From the NCBI RefSeq assembly GCF_014837145.1, contig NZ_JACYFS010000008.1, positions 62,001 to 126,000 of the forward strand: DNA of 64,000 nt, given 5' to 3'. This document shows positions 16,821 through 25,674 of this stretch, piece by piece. The translations under genes and the position numbers were made by a program. Source of the stretch: Chryseobacterium caseinilyticum (lineage in GTDB: Bacteria > Bacteroidota > Bacteroidia > Flavobacteriales > Weeksellaceae). The stretch's first letter is position 1; each line of letters starts with the position of its first letter. Below the pieces are notes generated by a model, which was not told where the DNA came from, did no database searches, and saw nothing but the letters and a program-made list of their open reading frames with translations.

Positions 16821-17504
16821 ATGATCACAGGCAACGGACTTATCGCAAAATCCCTACAAAGCATCGATTCTGATGATGTTCTTTTTTTCGCATCCGGTGT
16901 TTCCAATTCTCTCGAAACCAGAACTTCTGAATTTGAAAGGGAACATACACTTCTGAAAAGCAAAATAGAAGAAAACCCCGGAAAAACCTTTGTGTATTTC
17001 TCTACCTGCAGCATCTACGATTCGTCTAAAAACAACAGCCATTACGTTCTCCATAAGCTGAAAATGGAACAGATTATTGCAGACCTGTGCAAAAACTATT
17101 TTATTTTGAGAATCAGCAATGCCGTGGGAAATGGCGGCAACCCGAATCTTCTCGTCAATTATCTTGTGCGCGAAATAAAAAGCAACGCAAAGATTACGCT
17201 ACATACCAAAGCTACAAGAAATCTGATTGATGTAGACGATTTATGCGCTATTACAGAGAATATTCTTAAAAATTTCAGTTCCAACCAAATCATCAATCTC
17301 GCCTATCTGCAGAATTTTTCTATCATTGAAATTACAGAAGCTATTTCTGCAGTATTGATGACAGAGCCGCTCTTACAGCTTCAGAACGAAGGCTCAGGAT
17401 ATGAGATTGAAGTTTCAAAGATTGAAGATTACTTCAGAAAAAACAATCTTACCGATAAAGAACAGTATCTGATCAACCTGATCACCAAATATTATAAAAT
17501 TTAA
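16821..17504 (+). CDS. Short NAD(P)-dependent sugar epimerase-like protein
   Basis: This 227-residue protein resembles a reduced extended SDR. The N-terminus MITGNGLIAKSL has a GxGxxA-type nucleotide loop, FVYFSTCSIYD matches the Ser/Thr strand, and YVLHK gives YxxxK. ILRISNAVGNGG and RNLIDVDDLC correspond to the later sugar-binding motifs. It is about 70-100 residues shorter than usual extended SDRs, mainly between the first loop and the Ser strand. It may be an unusual nucleotide-sugar reductase or epimerase. The key residues are present, so it is not obviously inactive. Confidence 0.75.
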   Translation: MITGNGLIAKSLQSIDSDDVLFFASGVSNSLETRTSEFEREHTLLKSKIEENPGKTFVYFSTCSIYDSSKNNSHYVLHKLKMEQIIADLCKNYFILRISNAVGNGGNPNLLVNYLVREIKSNAKITLHTKATRNLIDVDDLCAITENILKNFSSNQIINLAYLQNFSIIEITEAISAVLMTEPLLQLQNEGSGYEIEVSKIEDYFRKNNLTDKEQYLINLITKYYKI

Positions 17505-17507
17505 AAC

Positions 17508-18464
17508 ATGCCCAAAGTTTACGTAATTATTGTCACCTACAATGCCATGAAATGGACAGAAAGATGCTTCAGCAGCCTGAGGAAATCTTCTGTACCCTTA
17601 CAGACCATTGTAGTAGATAATGGTTCTTCCGACGGCACTCAGGATTATATCCGTTCCAACTTTCCGGAGGTGCAGCTGATACAGTCTGAGACCAATGGAG
17701 GTTTCGGAAAAGCCAACAACACCGGGATTGAGATCGCGCACAGAGCGGGAGCCGATTTTTTCTACATCATGAATCAGGATGCATGGATTTTTGAAGATTC
17801 TGTTCAGAAACTGATTGATGCTTACACTTCCCATCCCGAGCCGGAAAAACTGGGAATCTTAAGTCCGATGCATCTCGACGGTACAGAAAAAAGATTTGAC
17901 CTGCATTTCGAGAATTATCTTGGAAAAGAAACCAAAGACAACAGACTTTTTTCAGATATTTTTGCCGGAGAAGTTCAACCCTGGTACGAAATTAACTTCG
18001 TGAATGCCGCACACTGGCTGATCCCAAGAAACATAATCGAAAAAATCGGAGGTTTTAATCCCTACTTTTTTCATGGGGCCGAAGATTACGAATACATTAA
18101 CCGCGTTCTTTATTTTGGATTAAAAGTAGTGGTCTGCCCACACAGTAAAGTAGTACATGACGCGAAAGTGCAGTCTTTTAAAAAGTTGGAAAACGAAGAC
18201 GAAGTCTATAATCTGCAGCAGAGAAGGCTTTCCATACGCATGCAGCGGGAAACGAGATACCTGAACCCTGCATATTATTACAACATCAGAAACGAAAAAA
18301 AAGAGTTTTATTCCAATATCATCAAGCTTCGTCTGAAAGGCAATAAATCTGAATCTGATTTCTATCTGGCTCAGTATAAATATTTTCAGAACCGTTTTCA
18401 GGAGATTGAAGACCTGAGAAAAATTTCACTTACGGCAAAACATCCTTTTCTAAATCTTGATTAA
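17508..18464 (+). CDS. Family 2 glycosyltransferase (WbbL-like)
   Basis: This 318-residue GT-A transferase has VIIVTYNAMKWTERC, IVVDNGSSDGTQDYI, GGFGKANNTGIEIA and IMNQDAWIFEDS. The NGGFGKANN...NQDA pattern is that of the WbbL/rhamnosyltransferase-like subgroup. AHWLIPRNIIEKIGGFNPYFFHGAEDYEY provides the acceptor-side acidic motif (shown here in part only: HGAEDYEY). It follows the SDR after three bases. Confidence 0.9.
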   Translation: MPKVYVIIVTYNAMKWTERCFSSLRKSSVPLQTIVVDNGSSDGTQDYIRSNFPEVQLIQSETNGGFGKANNTGIEIAHRAGADFFYIMNQDAWIFEDSVQKLIDAYTSHPEPEKLGILSPMHLDGTEKRFDLHFENYLGKETKDNRLFSDIFAGEVQPWYEINFVNAAHWLIPRNIIEKIGGFNPYFFHGAEDYEYINRVLYFGLKVVVCPHSKVVHDAKVQSFKKLENEDEVYNLQQRRLSIRMQRETRYLNPAYYYNIRNEKKEFYSNIIKLRLKGNKSESDFYLAQYKYFQNRFQEIEDLRKISLTAKHPFLNLD

Positions 18465-18474
18465 AAGTTTACAC

Positions 18475-19266
18475 ATGCAAAAACTTCCGGTGAGTATAGG
18501 TATCCTGTCATGGAACAACCTGAAGACTTTAAAGAATACACTCAAATCGTACAAAAAAAACGGACTTCTGGACGTTTCCGATGATATTGTGATCCTTTTT
18601 CAGGATGTAACAGACGATGACAAGGCACTTGCCGACAGGTTTAAAGTAAAATATATCGGTCTGCAGGAAAATGTAGGTATTGGAAACGGAATAAAGCGGC
18701 TTGCACAGAATGCAAAATATGAGCAGATGCTTTTTCTGGAAAACGACTTTGAACTCACAGAAAATTTTTCAGCTGTATTTTCCAGAATACAGAGTGGCCT
18801 GGCAAAGATCAATGCAGGTTATGACGTAGTGAGATTCCGGAGCCGGAAAAACCCCGGACACCCGTTATTTTCACTGGATCACAAAGGCAACGAACTTGAT
18901 TATTATGACGACTGGCATGAGTGCACCTCACCTCATCTGTTGGAATCACTGCACTGGCTGGATCCTGCAGAGCGGTTTCCCGACAAAATTCAGAGAGACG
19001 GAGACGAATTTGTGACCACATCAAGATGGGCCAACTGGACGAATAATCCGTTTCTGATCAACAGACATTTTCTGATTGACACTATTCTTCCTTTCGCAGG
19101 TGAATCGGTATCATTCGAAAGAAATATTGCATCATGGTGGGTAAAACAGAACTTTAAAATAGCGCAGGGAGAAGGTCTTTTCACACATAATGATCTCAAA
19201 AAACATCCTAAGAAAAACTTTCTCAGAAAGATCATGACCAAACTTAAAAATAAAATTACGAGATAA
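18475..19266 (+). CDS. GT2-like glycosyltransferase
   Basis: This GT-A-like protein has 263 residues from ATG 18475. The in-frame TTG at 18457 overlaps the previous stop and is less likely. Motifs are VSIGILSWNNLKTLKNTL and MLFLENDFELTEN, with END as the metal site. The usual DDGSxDGT is replaced by VILFQDVTDDDKAL, so it is a divergent member. WLDPAERFPD and FLINRHFLIDT are in the acceptor half. It ends four bases before the next glycosyltransferase. Confidence 0.75.
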   Translation: MQKLPVSIGILSWNNLKTLKNTLKSYKKNGLLDVSDDIVILFQDVTDDDKALADRFKVKYIGLQENVGIGNGIKRLAQNAKYEQMLFLENDFELTENFSAVFSRIQSGLAKINAGYDVVRFRSRKNPGHPLFSLDHKGNELDYYDDWHECTSPHLLESLHWLDPAERFPDKIQRDGDEFVTTSRWANWTNNPFLINRHFLIDTILPFAGESVSFERNIASWWVKQNFKIAQGEGLFTHNDLKKHPKKNFLRKIMTKLKNKITR

Positions 19267-19270
19267 GCTG

Positions 19271-20233
19271 ATGAAAATCCTTTTCCACGAAAACGAACTT
19301 AACTACAGAGGAACCTCGATTGCGCTGTATGACTATGCCGATTTTAACGAAAGATATTTGGGTAATGAATCAATTATCGCATACAACAATACCTTATCTA
19401 CAAATCATATCGCCGGAATTGAAAAGTTTAAAAAAAGATTTCAGGTTTTTGATTATTCAGATTTTGCAGAAGTGGACAGCATCATCAGAAAAAATAACGT
19501 TGATTTGTTTTATGCCATAAAGAACGGTGATATCGATGGTGTAGAAACCAAAGAGTGTAAAACTGTTGTACACAGTGTTTTTAAACATTTTGAACCTCAT
19601 GGTGATGTATATGCATATGTTTCTCAATGGTTAAGTGAAGAAATGACGGGATCGAAGTTTCCTTACGTACCCCACATGGTTAATTTCGGAACTGAAACGC
19701 AGGAAGATTTGAGAGAGATACTTCAAATTCCCAGACACTCAAAGGTGTTTGGATATTACGGAGGTGCTCAAAGTTTCAATATCAGTTTTGTGCAGAAAAC
19801 AGTCGAAAAAATTGCGAGACAATATAAAGATGTCTATTTCATATTTATGGGTGTAGATTCTTTTATGAAAAATAAGTGGTGGAAATCATTACCGTCAAAT
19901 GTCATTTTTCTGCCACCAAGCACAGATATCCTCATGAAATTAAAATTTATCAATACATGCAGTGCTTTGCTTCACGCAAGAGAACGTGGAGAAACATTCG
20001 GTATTACTGTTGCAGAATTTGCACTTTTGGGTAAACCTGTGTTAACTTTTGCTGACTCTCCGGAAAAAGCCCACTATAATCATTTGGAAAACAATGCATA
20101 TTACTACCGTAACGGAAAGGAACTGAAAGACTTAATACTTGACACCGATCTTTCTCTAACTGCCAGAGAACTTTACAAAAAGTTTTTGCCAGAGCCTGTA
20201 ATGGATAGATTTAAAAAGGTTTTCATTGATTAA
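19271..20233 (+). CDS. Glycosyltransferase, GT-B fold, divergent
   Basis: This 320-residue protein begins MKILFHENELNYRGTSIALYD, resembling the acceptor-domain start of GT4-like enzymes with a short N-terminal domain. The donor domain shows VFGYYGGAQSFN, VYFIFMGVDSF, VIFLPPSTD and then HARERGETFGITVAEFALL with the acidic E-x7-E of GT4. It is shorter than most GT4 proteins. It closes a closely packed run of nine genes (12361-20233), and a 100-base gap follows. Confidence 0.8.
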   Translation: MKILFHENELNYRGTSIALYDYADFNERYLGNESIIAYNNTLSTNHIAGIEKFKKRFQVFDYSDFAEVDSIIRKNNVDLFYAIKNGDIDGVETKECKTVVHSVFKHFEPHGDVYAYVSQWLSEEMTGSKFPYVPHMVNFGTETQEDLREILQIPRHSKVFGYYGGAQSFNISFVQKTVEKIARQYKDVYFIFMGVDSFMKNKWWKSLPSNVIFLPPSTDILMKLKFINTCSALLHARERGETFGITVAEFALLGKPVLTFADSPEKAHYNHLENNAYYYRNGKELKDLILDTDLSLTARELYKKFLPEPVMDRFKKVFID

Positions 20234-20333
20234 AGCGCAACATAATCTTGCTTTTTCTTTAATTTGAATTTGTATAGGTTATGATTGCTGAAAAATACAA
20301 AACAAAAAAATTTAGCTTAGCAAACAGATAATA

Positions 20334-21242
20334 ATGATTAGTATCGTAAGCCCCGTATATAAAGCTGAGAAAATACTTCCGGAACTTGTATTGCAACTGC
20401 AGAATGTGATGCAGAAAATGCTGGTTGAATATGAAATTATTCTGGTAGACGACAGAAGTCCGGACCAATCGTGGGAGGTCATGAAGGATCTTGCTGCGAC
20501 TTACAGTCATCTGAAAATCTACAGACTCAGCAGAAATTTTGGGCAACACGCCACCATTATGGCGGGACTCAGTAAGGCTTCCGGAGATTGGGTAGTAGTG
20601 ATGGATTGTGATTTACAGGATCAGCCTCAGGAAATTGAAAAACTTTACAGAAAAGCACAGGAAGGATATCAGATTGTGCAGGCCAGCAGAGTGGTAAGAA
20701 AGGATGGCAAATTCAAGAAGCTTGGCTCTAAAATGTTTTATTCGTTATTTAATTATCTTGCCGGGATGAAAATTAATAATGAGGTTGCCAATTTTGGTAT
20801 TTACCACAAGGAAGTCATCAGGAATGTTCTCAGCCTTGGTGATTATATTAAATTTTTTCCTCTTTTCATCAGTTGGGTTGGCTTCCGTGCCACAACAGTT
20901 CCGGTTGAACATAAGGAACGGAGTGTCGGAGAATCTTCCTACAGTCTGAGCACACTCATATCACTGGCTTTCAACGTTATTGTTTCATTTTCAGATAAAC
21001 CACTGAAATTATTTATAAGTTTAGGCGGTTTTATTTCTCTCTTTTCATTTTTGGGAGGCCTCTGGGTATTGATAAAAACACTTTTAGGGCAGATAAGCGA
21101 ACCTGGTTACAGCTCTCTTATCCTTTCTATATGGTTTCTTTTCGGAGTAACATTCATGTGTTTAGGTACATTGGGTATTTATCTCGGAAAAACATTTAAC
21201 CAGACGAAAAACAGACCTGTTTATATCATTGAAGAAGAATAA
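20334..21242 (+). CDS. Membrane-anchored GT2, polyprenyl-phosphate glycosyltransferase (GtrB/DPM-like)
   Basis: This 302-residue transferase has the ISIVSPVYKAEKILPEL strand, IILVDDRSPDQSWEVM, FGQHATIMAGL and VMDCDLQDQP, the signature of GtrB/dolichyl-phosphate-mannose-synthase relatives. Two hydrophobic segments at about 225-250 and 265-290 anchor it in the inner membrane. Such enzymes load one sugar on undecaprenyl phosphate for use outside the cytoplasm by a GT-C enzyme. The polytopic proteins at 22847 and 29552 could be the partner. This pairing is inferred. Confidence 0.88.
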   Translation: MISIVSPVYKAEKILPELVLQLQNVMQKMLVEYEIILVDDRSPDQSWEVMKDLAATYSHLKIYRLSRNFGQHATIMAGLSKASGDWVVVMDCDLQDQPQEIEKLYRKAQEGYQIVQASRVVRKDGKFKKLGSKMFYSLFNYLAGMKINNEVANFGIYHKEVIRNVLSLGDYIKFFPLFISWVGFRATTVPVEHKERSVGESSYSLSTLISLAFNVIVSFSDKPLKLFISLGGFISLFSFLGGLWVLIKTLLGQISEPGYSSLILSIWFLFGVTFMCLGTLGIYLGKTFNQTKNRPVYIIEEE

Positions 21243-21248
21243 TTTATT

Positions 21249-22082
21249 ATGACTGAGCAAATACAATATACCGTAAAAGATGGCATTCGCTGCTATGCAC
21301 CAGAATTGGCCTCTGAAAATGGAGATTATCCGCAGGAGGCTTTTTCAATTCTATTTGATCTGGAAAAAGATAATTTTTGGTTTAATTCCAGAAACCGTAT
21401 GATCAAACATTTTATTTCAAAAAAAATATCAGCTGCAAACCCGTCATTTCTCGAAATTGGCTGCGGAACAGGTTATGTTTTAAATAACATCTCAAAAAAT
21501 TTTCCGGATATAAAACTTACGGCTTCGGAAATTCATCTGGAAGGAATTAAATTTGCAAAAAGAAGAGTCCCGCAGGCAGATTTTGTTCAGCTTGATGCTA
21601 CTAAGATGCCTTACACTGATGTATTTGATGGTATTGGCGCTTTTGATGTTCTGGAGCATATTGATGATGATATTGGTGTGATGAAGGGTGTTCATAAAGC
21701 ATTAAAGAAAGGTGGATATTTCTTTATCACAGTTCCACAGCATAAATTTATGTGGAGTATTAATGATGAAATTGCTTTCCATAAAAGAAGATATACCCGT
21801 AAAGAATTGGTAACAAAACTAAAGAAGAGTGACTTTGATATAGATTTTGTAAGCTCATTTGTCTTCACTTTATTTCCGCTTATGGCAATTTCCAGAATAT
21901 TAAAAAGCAGTAAGAAGGAGCAAATTACAAACGATGTTATTATTCGCGAAGTAAAAAACCTCAGAGTGGGAAAATTTACCAATAAAATCTTCAGTATACT
22001 GATGAGGATAGACGAATATCTGATCGAAAAAAATATATCACTGCCATTTGGAGGGTCGCTCGTAGTCATTGCAAAAAAATAA
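21249..22082 (+). CDS. Class I SAM-dependent methyltransferase
   Basis: This 277-residue protein has the motif FLEIGCGTGYVLNN near residue 64, the acidic SEIHLEG and GAFDVLEHIDDD, all typical of class I methyltransferases. VPQHKFMWSINDEIAFHKRRYT is a conserved segment of glycan-cluster methyltransferases (quoted here only in part: SINDEIAFHKRRYT). It follows the GtrB-like gene after six bases and shares its last base with the next gene's ATG. The substrate may be a lipid-linked sugar; the context supports only a role in this locus. Confidence 0.85.
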   Translation: MTEQIQYTVKDGIRCYAPELASENGDYPQEAFSILFDLEKDNFWFNSRNRMIKHFISKKISAANPSFLEIGCGTGYVLNNISKNFPDIKLTASEIHLEGIKFAKRRVPQADFVQLDATKMPYTDVFDGIGAFDVLEHIDDDIGVMKGVHKALKKGGYFFITVPQHKFMWSINDEIAFHKRRYTRKELVTKLKKSDFDIDFVSSFVFTLFPLMAISRILKSSKKEQITNDVIIREVKNLRVGKFTNKIFSILMRIDEYLIEKNISLPFGGSLVVIAKK

Positions 22083-22084
22083 TG

Positions 22085-22783
22085 ATGCAGAATAAAATAA
22101 CAGATTTAAAATGGGACAGTACGTTTTTCAATAAAAAGATTGGAGAACTTTCAGTTGGGCAAGATCATTCTGCGGAAGAAATCAAGGTCAACAATTATGA
22201 TCTTATTGTTGTGAAACAGGTGAGTGATAAACCTTTATCAATTCCCGGCTATAGAGAAACTTTTAAAGAAACAAAAGTAATCTTCTCTAAAAATCTTTAC
22301 AATGTAAACAGTCATTTGTCTACGGACATTTTAGACACTGATAACACATTGGCTGTAGACTCTTATTTTTTTGAGCTGGCGTACGAAAGTGGTAAGTACA
22401 GCCGTTTTTTGCAGGATCCGAAATTTGGTGAAGAAAAGTTCAGAGAACTCTATCGCGAATGGGTTATCAACAGTTTAAATAAAAAATTTGCCGTTAAAAC
22501 TTTTTATCTTGAAGAAAACAAGGTTGCCACCAGTTTTGTTACGCTTCAAAAAGACGATCATACAGGCAAAATAGGATTGATTGCTGCAGATCCCAATTTT
22601 CAGGGAAAAGGATTAGGTAGAAAACTATTGCAGCATGCTGAAAATTATTGTCTGAACAATAGTATTACCCGTCTCGAAATACCTACACAAAAAGAGAATC
22701 TGCAAGCCTGCAGGTTTTATGAAAAGGCTGGATATGAAATAAAAGATGAGCTCATTATAAAACATTTTTGGAGAAATGATTGA
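22085..22783 (+). CDS. wecD: GNAT acetyltransferase, WecD-like (dTDP-4-amino-sugar N-acetyltransferase)
   Basis: The N-terminus ITDLKWDSTFFNKKIGEL matches the opening of WecD/RffC-type proteins, where LxWdsxFFg is conserved. The GNAT core is at the C-terminus with LIAADPNFQGKGLGRKLL as the acetyl-CoA loop. The pathway role is acetylation of dTDP-Fuc4N to dTDP-Fuc4NAc. The start at 22085 is the second of two adjacent ATGs; 22082 is equally possible. It is two genes upstream of wecE, and RfbA and RfbB in the same locus supply the earlier steps. The name is inferred from sequence feel plus the wecE neighbour. Confidence 0.72.
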   Translation: MQNKITDLKWDSTFFNKKIGELSVGQDHSAEEIKVNNYDLIVVKQVSDKPLSIPGYRETFKETKVIFSKNLYNVNSHLSTDILDTDNTLAVDSYFFELAYESGKYSRFLQDPKFGEEKFRELYREWVINSLNKKFAVKTFYLEENKVATSFVTLQKDDHTGKIGLIAADPNFQGKGLGRKLLQHAENYCLNNSITRLEIPTQKENLQACRFYEKAGYEIKDELIIKHFWRND

Positions 22784-22846
22784 TTACAGATGCAACAGAA
22801 AATATAAAATATCTGCCCAGATGCTAACCTCCAAAAAACATGGAAT

Positions 22847-24541
22847 ATGATTGCCTCTGCCCTCAATTTTCTTTACAGAAAACCCCTGTTAACGGGTGTT
22901 GTCTGTATCATATTACTATATCTTCCTTATCTTTTTTTGCAGGAAAATTCGTTTATCGGAAATCCGTTTGATTACCTGAACAGTAATGTCATCTACATGA
23001 AAACTGTTGTAGACAACAATGCTGCTTTTTGGGATAACTGTACCTCATTGCCCAATATAATGCATCAGTACAGGGTAAATTACGGCAGTGAATTAGACTT
23101 TATATTTCTGCTTTTCGTGATTCTTCCTCCGTTCTATGCAATATTATTAAACTCATTCCTGATTTGCATTACTGCATTTGCTTCATTTTTTATCGCAGTA
23201 AAACACTTTATTCCGTATTGTAACCGAGGTATTTTATTTTGTTGCTCGCTGCTGTTTTCTCTATTACCATTCTGGCAGTTTGGAGGCATCAGCATAGCCG
23301 GATTTCCGCTGTTGCTGTTGTTTTTTAATCATGTCTGGTATAAAAAAGAGATCAGATGGTACTTTTATATTTTTATACTATTGTATCTGTTTTACAGCAG
23401 TTTAATTGTTTATCTACTGTTTATCTATTTCTTTTTGTTTGTTTTTTTCGTTTGTAAAGCGGTCAGTGAAAGAAAAGTGAACTTATTATTTTTCATAATA
23501 CTTTTTTCGACCCTGATTATACCACTTGCAAGAGAATACAGGCAGATTCTTTTTTCACTAAATCCCTGTTTTGAAACCAACCGTGGGATTTTCTATGAAA
23601 TTCCTGACATAAAACTGTCAGATTTCTTTAAAAGCATCACCGAAGGCAATCAGCATGCCGCACCACTACATAAACCTATTATAGCGCTCCTTATTTTCAG
23701 TATAATCATTTTCAGAAAGAAACTGCTTTCCGATTACAGGTTTATATTTTTTCTGATCTACATTCTTATATCAGAAGTTTTATCAATTGGATTGGCGAAA
23801 GTGATTCTGTTTCCGTTACTTGATCTCTTACATCTTGAATTTCTGAAAGGTTTTTCTCTGCACCGCTTTAATGTAGTCAATCAGTTCATCTGGTATTTTA
23901 TACTTGTTTTATTATTACAGAAAATATACGTGAGTTCGTTTGTGTACAGGAAGTATGCAATCTCTGTTATTATTATTGCAGTTGCTGTTAATGTTTTTAA
24001 AGAAAATATTCCTCTCGAAAACATCCGCTCTGCCGTTTTCACAGACAGACACCGTGCCCATATAAAATACTCAGATTATTATATGCTGGATGAATACAGA
24101 AAGATTAAACAGATTCTGCCGTCAGACCAACGACGATATTCGGTCGTGCATTATGGTTTTGATCCTGCCGCATCCAATTATCACGGATTTATAACATTTG
24201 ACGGATTGTTTCCTGTATATTCCGAAGAAACCAACAGAGAATTTAACAGGTTGATTGCACCTCTTAAAGAAAGTGATCCTGCAAGATATGCACATGCCCG
24301 TTTTAATATGTATATTGTGCCAGAAAATTATAAACATACTCATAATTTCCTGCAGAATTATTCCAAAAAACCACTGCAGCTCAATATAGATACCCGTGTG
24401 CTGTACAGAAACAACGTTCAATACATACTATCAACAGTACCACTTATCAACAGAGAATTTGAATTAAAATCATCAGTCCAATCAAAATTTTGGCAAATGA
24501 TTTATATTTATAAAATAAAAAAATTAGAAGTTAGCAAATGA
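22847..24541 (+). CDS. Polytopic membrane protein, possibly DUF6044/GT-C-like
   Basis: This 564-residue protein has about ten hydrophobic segments in its first 380 residues, then a soluble C-terminal domain of about 160 residues. That domain contains RRYSVVHYGFDPAASNYHGF and FDGLFPVYSEETNREFN, reminiscent of the YkoS/DUF6044 family of integral membrane proteins. Its topology suits a GT-C-like transferase or another enzyme using lipid-linked sugar. A GtrB-like enzyme lies two genes upstream. There is no clear catalytic DD or DE motif that I can name. Its stop overlaps the wecE ATG by four bases. Confidence 0.7.
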   Translation: MIASALNFLYRKPLLTGVVCIILLYLPYLFLQENSFIGNPFDYLNSNVIYMKTVVDNNAAFWDNCTSLPNIMHQYRVNYGSELDFIFLLFVILPPFYAILLNSFLICITAFASFFIAVKHFIPYCNRGILFCCSLLFSLLPFWQFGGISIAGFPLLLLFFNHVWYKKEIRWYFYIFILLYLFYSSLIVYLLFIYFFLFVFFVCKAVSERKVNLLFFIILFSTLIIPLAREYRQILFSLNPCFETNRGIFYEIPDIKLSDFFKSITEGNQHAAPLHKPIIALLIFSIIIFRKKLLSDYRFIFFLIYILISEVLSIGLAKVILFPLLDLLHLEFLKGFSLHRFNVVNQFIWYFILVLLLQKIYVSSFVYRKYAISVIIIAVAVNVFKENIPLENIRSAVFTDRHRAHIKYSDYYMLDEYRKIKQILPSDQRRYSVVHYGFDPAASNYHGFITFDGLFPVYSEETNREFNRLIAPLKESDPARYAHARFNMYIVPENYKHTHNFLQNYSKKPLQLNIDTRVLYRNNVQYILSTVPLINREFELKSSVQSKFWQMIYIYKIKKLEVSK

Positions 24542-25668
24542 TTCCTTTTAACAAACCATTTCTTACAGGTAAAGAAACACTATATATAGAAGATGCTGTG
24601 AAATCCGGTAAAATTTCCGGAAACGGTATTTTTACACAGAAGTGTCACTCTTTTTTTGAAGATAAATATCAATTCAAAAAAGTACTGCTCACTACATCGT
24701 GTACAGATGCCCTGGAGATGGCAGCAATTCTTGCCAACATCGAAGCAGGTGATGAAGTTATTATTCCCAGTTACACATTTGTTTCTACCGCATTGGCATT
24801 TGTAAGACAAGGTGCAAAGATTATTTTTGCTGATTCTTATCCGGACAATCCAAATATGGATGCCACTCTCATTGAAAGTCTGATCACATCAAAAACAAAA
24901 GCCATTGTTGTTGTTCACTACGCAGGAATTGCCTGTGACATGGAAAAAATAATGAAAATAGCAGATCTTCATAAGCTTGTTGTGATTGAAGATGCAGCAC
25001 AAGCCATCGATAGTTTTTATACTTTTTCTGACGGAACAAAAAAAGCTTTGGGGAGCATTGGACATCTTGGTGCATTTTCTTTCCATGAGACCAAAAACAT
25101 CATTTCCGGTGAAGGCGGCATGTTGACAATAAATGACGAAAAATACATTGACCGTGCAGAAATAATATGGGAGAAAGGGACAAACAGAAGTCAGTTTTTC
25201 CGGGGTGAAATCAATAAATATGGATGGGTAGATACCGGTTCATCTTTTTTACCGAGCGAGATAATCTCAGCATTTCTGTGGGCACAGCTGGAAAATTTAG
25301 ATAAAATCCAACAGAAAAGGTTAACAATATGGAATCAGTACTTTGAACATCTAAAAGATATTCCTTTCATCCACACCCCGCAGATTCCTGACTTTGCTAC
25401 CAACAATGCACACATGTTTTATGTAATTTTCGAAAGCGTTGAAAAACGATCTCAAATGATACAGTATCTGAAAGATAATGAGGTATTGTCTGTCTTTCAT
25501 TACCTTTCTCTTCATAAAAGCGATTATTACAAAGACAAACATGATGGAAGAAATTTACAGAATTCAGACAATTTTGAAAACACTTTATTAAGACTTCCTC
25601 TGTATTACGATCTGTCAGAATCAGAAATCGACAAGGTAATCAGTTTGATCAAGAACTTCAATAAATAG
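24538..25668 (+). CDS. wecE: dTDP-4-amino-4,6-dideoxygalactose transaminase
   Basis: This enzyme transfers an amino group from glutamate to dTDP-4-keto-6-deoxyglucose to give dTDP-Fuc4N. The 376-residue sequence follows E. coli WecE closely: MIPFNKP start, LLTTSCTDALEMAA, IIPSYTFVSTA, VVHYAGIACDME, EDAAQ with the PLP-ring Asp at 152, SFHETKN with the PLP Lys at 186, and EKGTNRSQFFRG. All the core residues are present. It overlaps the membrane protein by four bases and is followed after six bases by the asnB-like gene. It completes a Fuc4NAc route with rfbA, rfbB and the wecD-like gene. Confidence 0.92.
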   Translation: MIPFNKPFLTGKETLYIEDAVKSGKISGNGIFTQKCHSFFEDKYQFKKVLLTTSCTDALEMAAILANIEAGDEVIIPSYTFVSTALAFVRQGAKIIFADSYPDNPNMDATLIESLITSKTKAIVVVHYAGIACDMEKIMKIADLHKLVVIEDAAQAIDSFYTFSDGTKKALGSIGHLGAFSFHETKNIISGEGGMLTINDEKYIDRAEIIWEKGTNRSQFFRGEINKYGWVDTGSSFLPSEIISAFLWAQLENLDKIQQKRLTIWNQYFEHLKDIPFIHTPQIPDFATNNAHMFYVIFESVEKRSQMIQYLKDNEVLSVFHYLSLHKSDYYKDKHDGRNLQNSDNFENTLLRLPLYYDLSESEIDKVISLIKNFNK

Positions 25669-25674
25669 AAGATT

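Noticed and set aside
21692..22069. Minus-strand frame of 125 codons over the methyltransferase gene
   Set aside because: It is a shadow of the plus-strand methyltransferase, which has clear SAM motifs and operon spacing. No independent promoter is visible.
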